A stretch of DNA of 64,000 nucleotides from Mesostigma viride (GCA_009746045.1 RPFO01000448.1:4268419-4332418); one strand, 5' to 3'. Positions 30,354 to 42,355 are shown, counted from the first letter of the stretch. Program-made: numbers and translations. Notes: generated from the sequence alone by a model not told the origin.

Positions 30354-33099
30354 ATGTCGAAACTCAAAGAGGTGGACACAGGGAAAGAGGATGCAATTCT
30401 GGGATCAAGTGGCAACCTTTTTGCAAAGTTTTCATTCGAGTCAGAACTTCTGAGCCCAACCCATGCCAAGTAAGGGACCACGGAACTCTTGGTTGGATTG
30501 CTCAGGTCATGCAAATTTCCCATCTCGGGTGCTTGCTCCTGCAGGAAGTGACCCCTTGCACAGGGTTTCCTCGAGGATAGCATTTGCGCTCTTTCCTTAT
30601 GACGGTAGATTGTAGCATAGTTTCGATTCATTTACCTTAACGTACCTTCTAATGTTCTTGCTTCCGATGCTTGCCATTCAGAACGGTGCAAGCGTGGGGT
30701 GGCCGTGCCCGTCAGACATCCGCAACTGTCAGCCATTTGCAGCGCACAGTGGATGAGCTCATCTACCTGGTACGTGGATGCATGCCGGTTGAGCTATGCC
30801 TTCGTGCCGCCATCTGTGCACCGAGATGGTGTCATATCTTGAAGATGCTATCCCATGGAAGGTATACTACTTTTTTGAAAAATCCTGGCAAAAAGGGTTT
30901 ATGGCCAAGAGGCGGAACATTGTGGAGAAAGTGCTTGCGTGGAACTACCTTTCATAAACTACCCCCAAGCCTATGAAAGGAAACCCCAATCGCCATGCAA
31001 CCTTTTTTACTCTTGCCCATGCTAGCATGTAGGGTTGGGTCGGTTACCGGTTCTAGCCCATCGGTACCAGAACCGGTACTTGCCCTCGGCTACCGGTACC
31101 GGTATCGGTTACCGGGCGAGGCAGTCGGTACCGGTACCGGTTACCGTCGGTTACCGGTTTGGTACCCAAAGGCATGCCCAACCAGTGAAGGCCGGCTAAA
31201 AGTCCAGTGCTAGTGTGCCAGAAGTACTCGTTACCATCGGTTACCGGTACAGATTACCATTGGTTACCGGTTACCGTTACCATGTTGCTGTCTGAAAGAC
31301 TGACGAAATCCTTGCCGGGCTGGCTGTTGGCACTTGGCGCGGCGCTGAAGTAACGGTAACCGAGCGGTAACCGAGTACCTCGGTTACCGAGGATGGCCTT
31401 CGGTACCGGTACCGGTTACCTGGGAGGCCGTCCGTTACCAGTATCGGTACTACCGGTAACCGGTTCCGGTAACCGACCCCTCGGTTACTCCCTGGTAAAT
31501 GACCCAACCCTACTAGCATGAGACATTGTTAGAGTGGTAAGGTCAAGAGGGTGACATGCACTACCTGCCATGGTCCGCGAGGGTGCTGGCGAATGAGATC
31601 ACGGGAGGCTTGTTGACTAATCACCCTCGCCAGGACTGTTATCTGAACAAAGCCCCCAAGCCATCGCCTACCATCACAATACGTCATTTTGACAACGTTG
31701 CATAGTCGTTGGTAATAGTGGAAAATAGCCTCAAGCCCAAACCTCAAAGAACCCATCAATGTCGAAAAACCCAGTTGCCTTAGATGGATGTGGGAAATTT
31801 CTGGGGCTCCCAGCAAGGCGGGGGCACATTATGCCTGTATACATCATAACATGGTCATAACACACGGGGATGGGGAAGGGGACAAAGGACAAAGGAAAGG
31901 GAAAAGCACAAGATCCGTATGCCCGTTTCACTGTCTCATTCCATATCGTGTGCCACAGCTGCTGACATCATGTGCGCCACGTGCTGACACCATGCACGTG
32001 CCTTTGACGTCACCCGCGCGCGTGCCAGGTGTACAAGCGGGAGGAGCAGATCGGCGTGGTGCTCGAGTGCCACGCCCAGTCCAAGCACGCCAGGGACGCA
32101 CTCCTTGATCTGTCTCTTGTAGGTGCCTTGCCTTCATAAATTATGGAGACTGCGCATAACCGCTGGAAACCGGCAATAAGGCTGGGTGGCCGAGGTGGCA
32201 TTGTGTGCTTCATCCATGTCTAATAAGCAGCCCGGATGTCAGGGGTACAAATGCAGTTTATATCAGGGCATTTGGCGCCAATGCACCATCATGGGGGCAT
32301 GGCTGGCATTAGGGGCCCGCTGCAAGGCTTCTCGTCGAAATTTTGCGGACTGAGTTTGTTTCAGATTGTTATGATTATTTTGTGTTACTTTGTGTTATTT
32401 TGTGCTATTTTGTGGCTCATGGCGTGCAGCTTGAACATGTTATCACTTTCTCAAGCTTGCGTCAAGTTATCAGGTATTTAGGTGCACCTCCCTCCCGCAA
32501 CCCCTTTTATTCAACAAAGAAGTTTGAATGAAACCTTTTGTCGTACTCATGATGCTGTACGTCAAATGAATCCCCGGCATCCCATGGCTTCTCGCGCAGG
32601 TGATGGTAATGCCATGCTATTATTACCTGGATATGTTTTAGGAAGGGAACTGGCTGGGGTTATGTGTGGTGCCGGCTGGTGATACGATTCAGGTGATATG
32701 AGCAACAGGAGACGATACATGCGCCCCAGCCATAGGGGCTTATGAGTGGACTGGAGACCCGCGGGTTGGCCCCTGTACTCCTTCCCTCAAAACCACTCGT
32801 TTGCGTTCCTTGAAAGGGGCGATGTTGCAAGGGGACTGGATCTTGTTGTCTATATGACTGCCAGCTGGCACACTCCACGAATGAACCTCAATGCGACCCA
32901 CATGAAGCGCGTCATGAACAAGCGAGGAACCGGTTCCCTGCACTGACCTTCTCCCTGAACCATAGTGCCCCTGGGTTTGGAAGCTGTGTATCCCATTGAA
33001 GTGAAGCTCGATCATGAAACTACATTTTTACGTAGTTGTTTCGTTTTTCATGTTTGACTTTTATAATCTCCTTTTTCGACTATGCCCCCCCTTCCCCCC

Positions 33100-33130
<31 letters not shown>

Positions 33131-36100
33131 TCACTCACTCACTCCCTGCCATGCTTGACTCATGTTTCGTGTTGGCGTCACCCAGGCGCAGCAGCAGCTG
33201 TGTGAGCAGGTGCTGGCGGCGTTGGGCAGGACCGGTGGGCCAGGCAGCAAAGAGCTGCAGGTGAGCATGCTGCTGGTGAGCACACTGGCCGGTCGATGAC
33301 AAACAGGGCCTCACTTGCTCGCTTAAAACATCCATTTACTGGCTCGTTCCACTCCCTGCCTCATGGGCAGTGTACATTTGGATTCTGAGAAAGAGCTATT
33401 GTTGTCAGCAGTGCCTCACTCCACAGAGGCACGTGCCACTTTGTGGTTTGTGGAGCATCTTGACCCCAATGAGATGCATTACTAGTGAAGAAAATGTTTT
33501 TTTATCGTTGGATCTCATTTCCTAAAACGACTTCCCTGAATTGAAGGATGTGGATGCGCTGTTGCTTTGTACGAATAGCAACTTGCCAACACATCACATG
33601 GTCACGGGAGACGTGGTTCAATTTCTCTCGCGGGCAGGCAACTAGCACGCTGGAACTAGTGCACAGCTGCATTGCAAAAGGCCCGGTGTTTTGTTGGCTT
33701 ACAACTTCATTAACTTATTCCAAGCTTTCAACGCTGAAGGATGCCAACTCCCACCTCTATCTCTCCCTCTGGGCCCGCCTTCTTAATAAACCGCACAGGA
33801 CGCCCTGAAGTCAAATTTCCATGTTCTTCCCCTACCCTAACCCCCCAATACTTTTCTCCCCGCCCCCTCGCCCCCCTCCCTACCCGCTCCCCTCTCCCTT
33901 CCTGCTTACCGCATGGGGGCCCTGGTCCCCCCTCCCCACAGTCCAAGTTGCAGGATGTGACCTCTCACTGGCAAGCTGCCGAGGCGGAGCTGCATTCCTG
34001 CGATAGCCATAGCCAGGATGTTGAGCTCCAGTTCCACCGGCAAGGGGAGGTGCTGCTTAACCACACGGCCGCGCTGGAGGCGGGTCGGCTGGACATGAGT
34101 GGGGCGCAGGTGGGCAGGTTGCTGAGCGCTAGAGTTATGGAAAACTAGCAAAATAGAGGCACAGTTTGGATGGGTGTGTTGAGCCAGAGTTAGGAGTCAA
34201 AGGCACGGTTCAACGGTCATGGATTGAAGGATTTAGAGGTTGAAGGGGGGGGGGGATGGGCCACAGGGATGAGCGTGATGGTTTTAGTAACAAAAACAAG
34301 TCTGCAGCTTGTATCAACCAGCAATATGAATCACAGGCATGAATAAGGTTCAGATGCGCAACAGGAAGAGCGACCATTAGTTGTCCAGCAGACCGCCAGC
34401 TTCTGTCTGAAGGATTCTCACACACTCGTGGCCATGGAGAGGGTCTGTTACATTTTGTCAGCCTCGTTTCCTCAATCCTTGTCCAATGTTGCTGTGACTT
34501 GCCTGTGACCCACGAGTCCCGGCAGGGCACTCAAGCCAGAGTGCCGATACGATGCTCCATGCCCTGGTGACATGGAGCAGGTGTTTCGTTGCCCCTTCTG
34601 GACATATCCTTGATATCATCTTGATGCCATAAAATCAATAGCAAGTTAAGATAAGAATCCAAAAAATTAAAGAGCCCACTTTTCTGGAAAGATGTTCTGC
34701 TTCCTGATGTCACGTTTTCCCCATGCATTCTACGGTTGATCTCGCCTTCAGTTATATTCCGAGCCGCGTCTTTGGTTGCTTTCCGCCCGTGCCTCGCCCT
34801 TCAGCCGTGTGCCCACGTCTTCCCCTTATCCCCGCCCACCCATCCTCGAACACATCCCTTGACCCACCCTCCAGCCCCCACGCCCGGCCTCACGCGAGGG
34901 TCTCCTGGGAGGAACCCGCTCCCCCTCCCCGATGGGCTGGGACATGGACTCCCTGGCCTCTTCCCTGTCTGCCACGGACCGCCAGCTGTCCGGCGACACC
35001 CTGGCGAACACGGGCGGGCTGAGCGCCACGGGTGGGCTGAGCGCCACGGGCGGGCTGGGCAGCAGCCAGGACTTGACAGAGGCACTGCAAAGGGGCGGCG
35101 TGGGCCGCTCGCGCCAGCTGGAAGGGGAATGCGCGCGGCTGCGGGCGGCACTGGACGCAGCAGAGACCAAGCTGAGGGAGCACTCGCGTCAGCTGGCGGA
35201 GGCGGTGGCCGACACGCGGGAGCGGGCAGTGGACGCCGTGCAGGAGGCCGTCACATTGCAGGTGGGTTTGTTTGGGGGGGGGGGCATGCGGATGTGTGGT
35301 CTTTCAGGGGGGGGGGGGGGGGCGGGGGGGGAAGCAGAGGAGGGCTGAAATGGGGGGATGAAAATGGGGGGCAGGGAGGCAAACAGAGTAGTGAGGGCAT
35401 GGAAGGGGGCAAGGAGAGGAGGCAGCCCACCTGGGTTGAGTGCAGCGGTTGTAAGAGTCGGCTAGAGTGCCGTAGAGCAGCCAACTTGGGTGCCATAACC
35501 ACTTGGGCGCCATAGCAACTACCTCAACTGCGATTTCACAGTAACGAGTGTTAAATACCATCAAGTAGAGAGTTCTGGGCTGCATTGTAACCAGGTGCGA
35601 GTCGGGTCCGTCTCCCGTGCGTGTGTCTCACACACGTGTTTGTTCTTGGCTGTCACTAGCGGCACGAGGTCCATCTGTGATGCCTGTTGGTGGCCTGGTC
35701 TAGGCACTAGGTCGATAGGCGGTGGCTGTTGGTGGCCTGGGCTAGGGTCAGCCACCCACATCCAGGTCTGACTCCGTCCATATGGATTATCGCAGTATCT
35801 TTCTGGACCTCCTTTTCTCCGACACACCCGCGCTGGCATACCGCTACATTTACCCACCCTCGCACCCGCTGTGCTGTCATGCCGGCAGCCAAACTTCCCA
35901 CTCTCCGTTTGCAACAACGCTTACCCGTACTGCTACTCATACTGTACCATTACTACTACCCATACTGTACTCATGATGTACTGTTACTACTACCCGTACT
36001 ACTACCCATACTGTTCCCATACTCTGTTCTGTCTTGCTCCTTCTCCTGTCCGTATCATCCATGCAATCGCGCCTCTGTCCAGCCCATCGAGGAATCACTC

Positions 36101-38705
36101 CCTTCCTAATGTATATTGTATTTAGGGGTTCACCCATCATCTTACATGTACCTTGAACTTTGCATCTCTGATGCGAGGCATGGTCGTGTTTGGTCTCCAC
36201 AACCCCCATGCTGGCCCCCCAACGCTCTGCCCTCCTTTCCATACCTCCCTACTGCCCTGGCCTCCTTTTGCTCTTGCCGCACCACCTCCGCCCCCTTCGC
36301 CGCTGCCGCTGCCGCCGCCGCCACCACCACCACCGCCGCCGCCACCACCACCACCACCACCACCACCACCACCACCACCACCACCACCACCACCACCACC
36401 ACCACCACCACCACCACCACCACCACCACCACCACCACCACCACCACCACCACCACCACCACCACCACCACCACCACCACCACCACCACTACCACCACCA
36501 CCACCACCATCACCACCACCTCTCTCCCTCACTTCCAAAGGCCACGGAAAACGCACGGCGTACCGCCAAGCTGCGTGCGCGGCTCGACAAGGTGGAGGCG
36601 GAGAACACGGAGCTCTCAGACAAGTGCAGCCGCGCCACCGCGGTGCGTGGGTGGCCACACCTATCAAACCTAGGCTCCCAGGACCGTCAAAGCCTAGATC
36701 CTTTACGAGGGATCGCCTTTGTAAAGAACTAGCGCATGGCAAGGCGATCCCTGAAGTGGTTGGCTTTGAATAGTCCATAATTCCTGCAGCTTGGGCTTCC
36801 TATATTCTCAACAAAACTTGAGTCTTGACCCGTACGCTTGTGACACTGTGCACGTTGCCCCCTGGTGGTTCATCAGCTTGTCTCATTGATAGGCCTATCT
36901 TTTGAACAGGGGCCCTTTACTTGGAATTTATTAGCTTTATAGTCAGGCTGCAATCCCGTGATTGTCAAGGTATCCATGGGCGTTGCATGGCATGGTGCAC
37001 GGACATTGCATGGCATGGCATGGTCTGGCACGTGCTTGTGTCCACACCACCACAGCCCTCCTGCACTATGTTGTGTATTATGACATGGCAGCGCTTCATG
37101 ACGGGTGGAGCTGTAGGGCAGCCCGTGCCCAAGAACAGAATTGGAGAAAAAAAAATTTCGCCTCCGCTACTGCCACTGCTCTCGCTACTTTCATTGATGA
37201 AATGGTAACTGGTACGCTGATGGCTTCGTAACCTAGCTGGATGAAATGGTAATTGGTACGCTGATGGCTTAGTAACCTAGCTGGCATTGGTAAACTGGCT
37301 TAGAAACCATTGCCAACATGGATGCTCACCATAATTCAGTTGCTTAGACATGGCCACCTCTGCTAGGTCTGGGCGGACACCACACCTGCAACTGCTGGCT
37401 TGTGCCCTGGGAAACCCGTCACATCATCTCAGAGAAGCCAGTGGTGTGTGGGGGGGAGGGATGTTTATGGGCGTAGAAGAAAGTTCGTTATGACACGAGC
37501 TATCATTATGACACCAGATGGGATCTCATGCTGAACCCAGCCTGACGCTATGCTGGGACTTGCGTCACCGTAAGATGCGGCCTGCTCACTGCCGCATTGA
37601 CCGTGCTCATCATGTCCAGCTGCCAGCTGGTAATAAGCTCATCATGTCCAGCTGCAAGTGTTTCCTTGCATGCCTCGTCCTGCAAACGCAGACCCTGAAA
37701 GAGCTCCAGACGCGCGTCTACACCAACATGCTGCAGGCGGGCAGCCGGCTGCAGATCTTCGACAAGAATGGGAAGGCCAAGTGGCGGCTCGTGCGCATCG
37801 GCCGATGTGAGCCGCGCTGCGTGGCTGTGCTTGTGCAACGTGCATGGAAAGCTTTGTGTCACATGGCCGGGGCGCTTGCAGACAAGGCGAAGCCTTTCAG
37901 CTTTGGCGCAGAGACAAACTTGGGCAAGGAAAACAAAAAAAAAGAAACGCAAACCTCCCTGCGTCAACCTCGCAGTCGTCGCCTTGTCTCGACGCAGGGA
38001 GGTTTGCGTTCCTTTTTTTTTGTTTTCCTTGCCCAAGTTTGTCTCTGCGCCACAGCTGAAAGGGAAATCGTTCTTGGTACAATAACGTTGCATGCTTGGC
38101 GAGATGCACCGCGTAGCGGCCCTTGTATGCATGGCGACCTCCACTGCCAAGCCCTGGGTATCGGCAGCGTGCCTCTCCACTTCCTTATCACCTCGTTTCA
38201 ATGATTCTGAGCAAGTAGGTGATACGGGTGGCACAGCGGCATGCTTGACTGAATATGGCATGTACACTCGAGTCTCTAGTGGCTATCTCATTGATGTGGC
38301 GTTGGTGGCCATAGAGTCAAGATGGGAAAGTGTACCTGGAAACCAACTATGTGTAGCAATTGCCCATTATGTCGTAGCACATTGCATGTGATACGGACTG
38401 CCTGATGATACGGTGACATGGATTGCCTTGGCTGCACCTGTGGTGACACATCCGCCCATGTCGTGACACTTCCAGCGGGGACCCCGCCCTTCCTGGAATG
38501 GTCCAAACTGGACAAGAAGGCGACGTTCAAGAAGGTGATGCCCCTGGACGGCGTGAAGATCGAGGACTATATCGGGAACCAGCTCATCCTGCGTGGCCCG
38601 ACACAGAGTGTGACGCTGGGTATGGAGTCCCGGGCTAGTAAGCACGAATGGGAGCGCGCGCTGCGGTACCTGCTGGAGAACTGCTGGCAGGGACTGAACA
38701 TCTAG
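30354..38705 (+). CDS. Coiled-coil protein with carboxy-terminal PH domain, 9 coding exons, about 456 aa
   Basis: Exons: 30354-30469, 30682-30769, 32029-32118, 33186-33260, 33942-34109, 34875-35261, 36541-36642, 37692-37806, 38476-38705. All introns are GT-AG and phases agree; the total of 1,371 nt is 457 codons with the stop. The ATG (MSKLKEVDTGKED) follows an in-frame TAG. Residues about 40-340 are charged and heptad-like (QRTVDELIYLVYKREEQIG; ECARLRAALDAAETKLREH; ARLDKVEAENTELSDKC), predicting extended coiled coil, with a Gly/Ser insert at about 200-230. Residues about 353-450 form a PH fold: LQIFDKNGKAKWRLVRI, FLEWSKLD, and a final helix with the conserved Trp (KHEWERALRYLLE). PH domains bind phosphoinositides or proteins, so a membrane- or cytoskeleton-linked adaptor is likely; the specific role is unknown. 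It is divergently paired with the kinase gene. Confidence 0.8.
31030..31512. mobile_element. 483-bp hAT-like MITE in intron 2 of the PH gene
   Basis: Inverted termini TAGGGTTGGGTC...GACCCAACCCTA, flanked by a perfect 8-bp duplication CTAGCATG (31022-31029 and 31513-31520). The interior is dense in GGTTACCGG and GGTACCGG palindromes. 8-bp duplications are characteristic of the hAT superfamily. No coding capacity. Confidence 0.9.
33107..33140. repeat. (CA)n and (CTCA)n microsatellite
   Basis: Short array 45 bp upstream of the exon 4 acceptor, within the pyrimidine-rich tract. Confidence 0.8.
35262..35345 (+). repeat. G-runs immediately after the exon 6 donor
   Basis: Runs of 10 and 15 G residues within 80 nt of the donor at 35261/35262. 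Intronic G-runs near donors can affect splicing; here that is inference only. Confidence 0.7.
36310..36522. repeat. (CCA)n trinucleotide array ending 20 bp before an acceptor
   Basis: About 65 CCA units just upstream of exon 7 (36541). Poly-Pro, poly-His, poly-Thr, poly-Gly and poly-Val open frames here are artefacts. Confidence 0.95.
37692..38705 (+). other. Exons 8-9: PH domain
   Basis: The PH domain is split inside the beta1-beta3 region. Exon 8 ends ...WRLVRIGR with one extra base and exon 9 resumes SGTPPFLEWSKLD. The phase-1 join restores the expected beta-strand spacing. Basic residues in the first loop (KNGKAKWR) are compatible with phosphoinositide binding. Confidence 0.8.
37893..38063. 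repeat. Near-perfect 72-bp inverted repeat (hairpin) in intron 8
   Basis: Arms 37893-37964 and 37991-38063 are reverse complements with about two mismatches, around a 26-nt loop. The arm starts CCTTTCAGCTTTGGCGCAGA and includes an A9/T9 run. The precursor RNA would fold into a long stem. It could be a recent foldback MITE or a small-RNA precursor; no target duplication was found. Confidence 0.9.
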
Positions 38706-39395
38706 GCAGCTGGCGTGGGATGCGTCAGAGCATGACGCGTAACAGTTGGCGTGTGCGAGTGCCACAATAAGGGTCCAACAAGGTGCCAACTTTGGACATC
38801 ACTGCATGCAGTGTTTTTTCAAATTTGCTGCATTGGGGAGGGGGGTGCCTTGAACTGCGGCGGGCAGCTTGTTTGATGCTGGGCCACGGGCAGCTGGGGT
38901 AGACCGCAACTTGCACGAACTAAGATTAGCATCACGTATATTGTGAAAACCCACTATCGGGGCTGAAAAGCTGCGAAGAAAGCTCCAGAATTACACCCCG
39001 AGTTTATACAAATGTTTTGCTGACTCGCATGATGACAAAAGCATGTGCCCCGTGTAGTTTTTACTTCTACATTAGCTCCTTGGATATGGACATGCGTGCA
39101 AGGAGATAAGAATACGCATGCATGAACGTCTGCCTTGGGCATGCAAATTTATAAATGCCCGAGGTCCAGATGTGTGTTGTGGGCAGGGGGAAGCTCCCTT
39201 TGGAGCAGTGTGCGAGGCCTGTGTACAATGGGCCCATATGCGTGAGGCCTGCGCACAATGGGCCCATATGTACATATGATATTGTTGTTGCTGCCGGCCA
39301 GTATGAGTGCTGGATGTAGATGTGATCAATTCTCGGACTAACTTTGACCAACCCCCCCCCGGGACCTTGATGTCAATGTAATAAACTGTGGAAGC
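38706..39395 (+). other. 3' UTR region of the PH gene
   Basis: Contains a 30-bp tandem duplication (39208-39267, GAGGCCTG...ACAATGGGCCCATATG) and TGTAA at 39377-39381, a green-algal-type polyadenylation signal. Transcript end is inferred. Confidence 0.4.
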
Positions 39396-39414
39396 CCCCC
39401 CAGGGCCTCCCCAG

Positions 39415-39671
39415 GATTAATTAATTAATTAATTAATTAAACTCGTGCTCCCGTTGGGGAGTCACGGAGCACGGAAGTGCTTTTAATCCCTGTGTGTGCA
39501 CAACAGGAGAAAGGGCAGAGACCCCCAGTAGTCCTTCATGCCTAAGGCATGCCACAGCAGCTGCATTCGGGCACGCTAGCTAAACGGACACGCTAACGAT
39601 CCGGCAATCTGTGGGTGCAAAAAGACCCATGTGAGCATGGCATAACAGGGAGCGTGGGCAAGGAATCTGGT
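39415..39671 (-). mobile_element. Retroelement 3' fragment with (TTAA)n tail
   Basis: TTAA run at 39415-39441 followed by the inverted stem-loop GTGCTCCCGTTGGGGAGTCAC. The same 3' end begins the LINE at 42981. It is 5' truncated and has no coding part. Confidence 0.6.
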
Positions 39672-40193
39672 CATATCAAAGAGACAACCAGCGCAGGCCA
39701 GAAATCGGGAGAATCCGGACCATGGTAGCTCGAGCCTGCCGTTATCTTTTCCGCGTTTTCGAGTCGTTCAGGATGATGAAGATGAATGGTGATGGAAATG
39801 TGTATCCTTGTGCATTGAAATTATGGCTGGCTTACGTGTGGAGCGACTAGATGACCTAGACGGTGGGGCCGGAAACAGCATGCTTGATCAGGGCGTGTGT
39901 TTCTAGCCTAACTGGCCGGGAGTGTCTAGTGGTGAGCACCATTGCTGCGATCGCTCTCCCACCATTTACGAGGAAATACCCGCAAATGGAAAACCACTGA
40001 AAAGGTCTAGCTAGTCAGTCATCACGTTAGCCATGCCATGATTCCATACGTCCAAGAACTGCACACGGTGCAAAGGCAAAAAGCCGGAGGACAGCACTTT
40101 CAAATGTGCGGCGGGAACCAAAAGCCCGCGGATGCCAGAAAACATCGTGTTGCGGCAGCGACGCGACGATGTGGACAACGAATCCAGTGCCAA
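39672..40193 (-). mobile_element. 525-bp dispersed repeat, copy 1
   Basis: Nearly identical, in inverted orientation, to 49176-49700. One end carries a conserved segment (AGACAACCAGCGCAGGCCAG, running on through AATCGGGAGAATCCGGACC) also found alone near 54680, 14495, 21305, 7570 and 305. No protein was recognised; a 60-residue open frame is conserved between copies but may be incidental. Confidence 0.75.
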
Positions 40194-40355
40194 GCTCGGA
40201 ACGGCCGCAAAGGAGATCTGGCATCACAGGGTTCAGATGTGCGGAGATACTATGCGATCCAGCCGGTCCACGACCTGTTTGTAGAGCTTGTGCCAAGGGG
40301 CAGCACCGAACAGATGTGGGTGACGTTGCAAAAAACATCGGACTTGACGGAGCAT

Positions 40356-42343
40356 AATTAATTAATTAATTAATTAGGAACATAACTCCGTTGGGAGTAT
40401 ATGTAGCACATAGCCCTGAGAAGGGGCATATGAGCCTATAATACATTCTAAGCTACTTCCTGCAAGGGTGGGAATGTAAACAACACTTGCTCTAGGTGCA
40501 CCAGGGCACCCGCACCCTCATGGTCTATCACGCTATGCCCGGGTAAGGGGGGAGCATGCCTGTGAGGGGGAAGATCATCATGGCTATTCAAGAGCTATGG
40601 CATGGCTTCTCAGCAGAGAGTGACTCCCTGCATGGGCACAGCATTACTAAATAAGGCTAGGCATCGTCTGGAGTGTGGCACATCATAGGCACACATGTAC
40701 ATGACTAAAAAGGCTAGGCCTCAGCTGGTATAGTGCTTGTATTAGGCGGGCATGTACAAGGCCACTGTCTAACTATTCTACACTACTGCTGTATTCCCCT
40801 AGGCTGGGGCTGGAGTTGCTGGGGCCGCGGTGGTCGAGGGGGTCGCTTGCCAGGGCTTGTGGCCGACGTAGATGGCCGCCCCCTTCCAGTACACCGGCTG
40901 GCCCGCCTTGGTCTGCCGGAGCTGGAGGTAGGTCTGCCATAGCTCCCGTCGCCGTTGTTGCTGTGCCAGGGTCAAGTCGTCGTCAAGGGTGAAGAGAGTC
41001 TTCTCGAGCCGCTTGCGGCGTCTGAGAAAAGAAATCTTGTCCGCCGGGGTCTTAAAGGTGAGAAGGAGCGGGGGCGGCCCTGCCTTACCCCGCGCGCGGG
41101 GAAGGCGGTGGGCGGCCAGCTCGATCTCACCAGTAAGGCCCATGCGATCAAGGATTTCTCTCTCAAAAGCACGCGCAAGCTTCTCGGAATTCTCACCTTC
41201 CTCCATCTTGAGATTCTTGACAATGACGTTGAGGCTGCGCTTGGCGAGCTCGGCCTCCTCGCGGAGGTCGAGCGTCTGCCGCTGGAGCTGGGCTGCGACG
41301 GCGGAGGTGGTGGAGGTGGTATGTTGCTTAAGCATGTCCGCCCAGGTCGTGATGGGAGGAGCATCGCCGGCCAGGCCAGCCGGGGCTGGCTTGGCGGCAA
41401 TGTCCTTCACTGCCTGGGCGGTGAGGCCGGCTGTGTTCTGCAAGACCTCGATAGCGATTGCATTATCCTTGAGGCGCTGGTCGATGTCGCGGAGCTGGGC
41501 GGTGATGGAGTCGGTGGAGGCGGAGGGGGGGGGGGGTGGAGGCGAGGAGGGTGGCGGTGGCGGTGGGGATGGTGGGGAGCTCAGCAGCCAGCGTGCCGCC
41601 AAGTGCCGCCACATCTGCGGCAAGAGGGGTCACGTGCTGCTCGAAAGCTTCCTTGAGGATGGTGCGGATGGAGGCTTCGGAGGGGAAGGGGGGCGGTTTG
41701 GGAGCCCAGATCTCGGATTCGGAGCGTCCAACAAGGGAGCAGAGGGCGAAGCGTTGAAGCTTGGGGCGAGGCATGCGGTGAATGATGGGGAGAGCCTCGG
41801 CGGGGTCGACAAGCCTGCCGTCACCAGGCCAGCGGCCACGGTTGTGGGACGTGAGGTACACGCACAGGGCTAGAAGCGAGGCGTGATTGCCGTAATAAAA
41901 GTCTTCCATAATCCAACCGGGGCTGCGCTGCCAGAAGTCGGGGCTGTTGACGTCAAAGGAGCGCTCTTCCCAGGGCGGCTCAGCAGAGCGACTGCGCTTA
42001 GGTTCAGGCGAGGCTGATGGCGAGGCGAGCCCGGGAGGCTGGGCGAGCACCAGTGCACTACTAGTGTCACCGTTGCCATCTGGGCCGGTGGGCGAAGCTG
42101 CAGCCGAAGCTGCAGGCGTATTTTCATTGCCGAGCGCAGCCGCCAGGCTGCGTTGCGTCGAGAGGCGTTTGCTCATCGTATATTGCGTAATAGCGTCGGA
42201 AAATTATATCAGCATGTGCGTCTTAGAAAGACGAAGCGATTGTGATATTCACAGCTGAATTCGGCGCTCAAACATGAAAGTTATGAGCTCCGACAGCCAT
42301 GGCTACCTCGTGGCTCGTGGCTCGTGGCGGAAAAGCGTACTAA
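40356..42343 (-). mobile_element. L1-type retroelement copy B, ORF1 only, with 12-bp target duplication
   Basis: Bounded by ACGGAGCATAAT at 40347-40358 (overlapping the tail) and 42344-42355. The 3' end (low coordinates) has a TTAA-type tail, the stem-loop ACTCCGTTGGGAG and a 3' UTR; the 5' end carries CTCGTGG repeats. The whole insertion is about 2 kb and contains ORF1 but no ORF2, so it is a complete non-autonomous unit comparable in plan to mammalian HAL1 elements. Confidence 0.8.
40799..42176 (-). pseudogene. L1-type ORF1 protein, one apparent frameshift
   Basis: Begins MSKRLSTQRSLAAALGNENT (42176). After a proline/serine-rich amino part and a helical region (LTEAF-like EAFEQHVTPLAADVAALGG) the frame changes near a run of ten G at about 41526-41535, then continues as coiled coil (DIDQRLKDNAIAIEVLQ), RRM-like block (SLNVIVKNLKMEEGENSEK; AAHRLPRARGK; LLLTFKTPADKISFL) and carboxy domain (LDDDLTLAQQQRRREL), ending at 40799. 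Total about 459 residues. This is the type II LINE ORF1 layout, an RNA-binding nucleic-acid chaperone. The single frameshift sits at a homopolymer, so a sequencing error cannot be excluded and the ORF may be intact. Confidence 0.8.
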
Positions 42344-42355
42344 ACGGAGCATAAT

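Noticed and set aside
36137-36778. Poly-Gly, poly-Pro, poly-His, poly-Thr and poly-Val frames
   Set aside because: (CCA)n array; only the downstream exon 36541-36642 is coding.
39672-40193. Helitron assignment of the 525-bp repeat
   Set aside because: The TC start preceded by A fits, but no CTRR end or 3' hairpin was seen, and copy 2 shows a TATAGC duplication, which Helitrons do not make.
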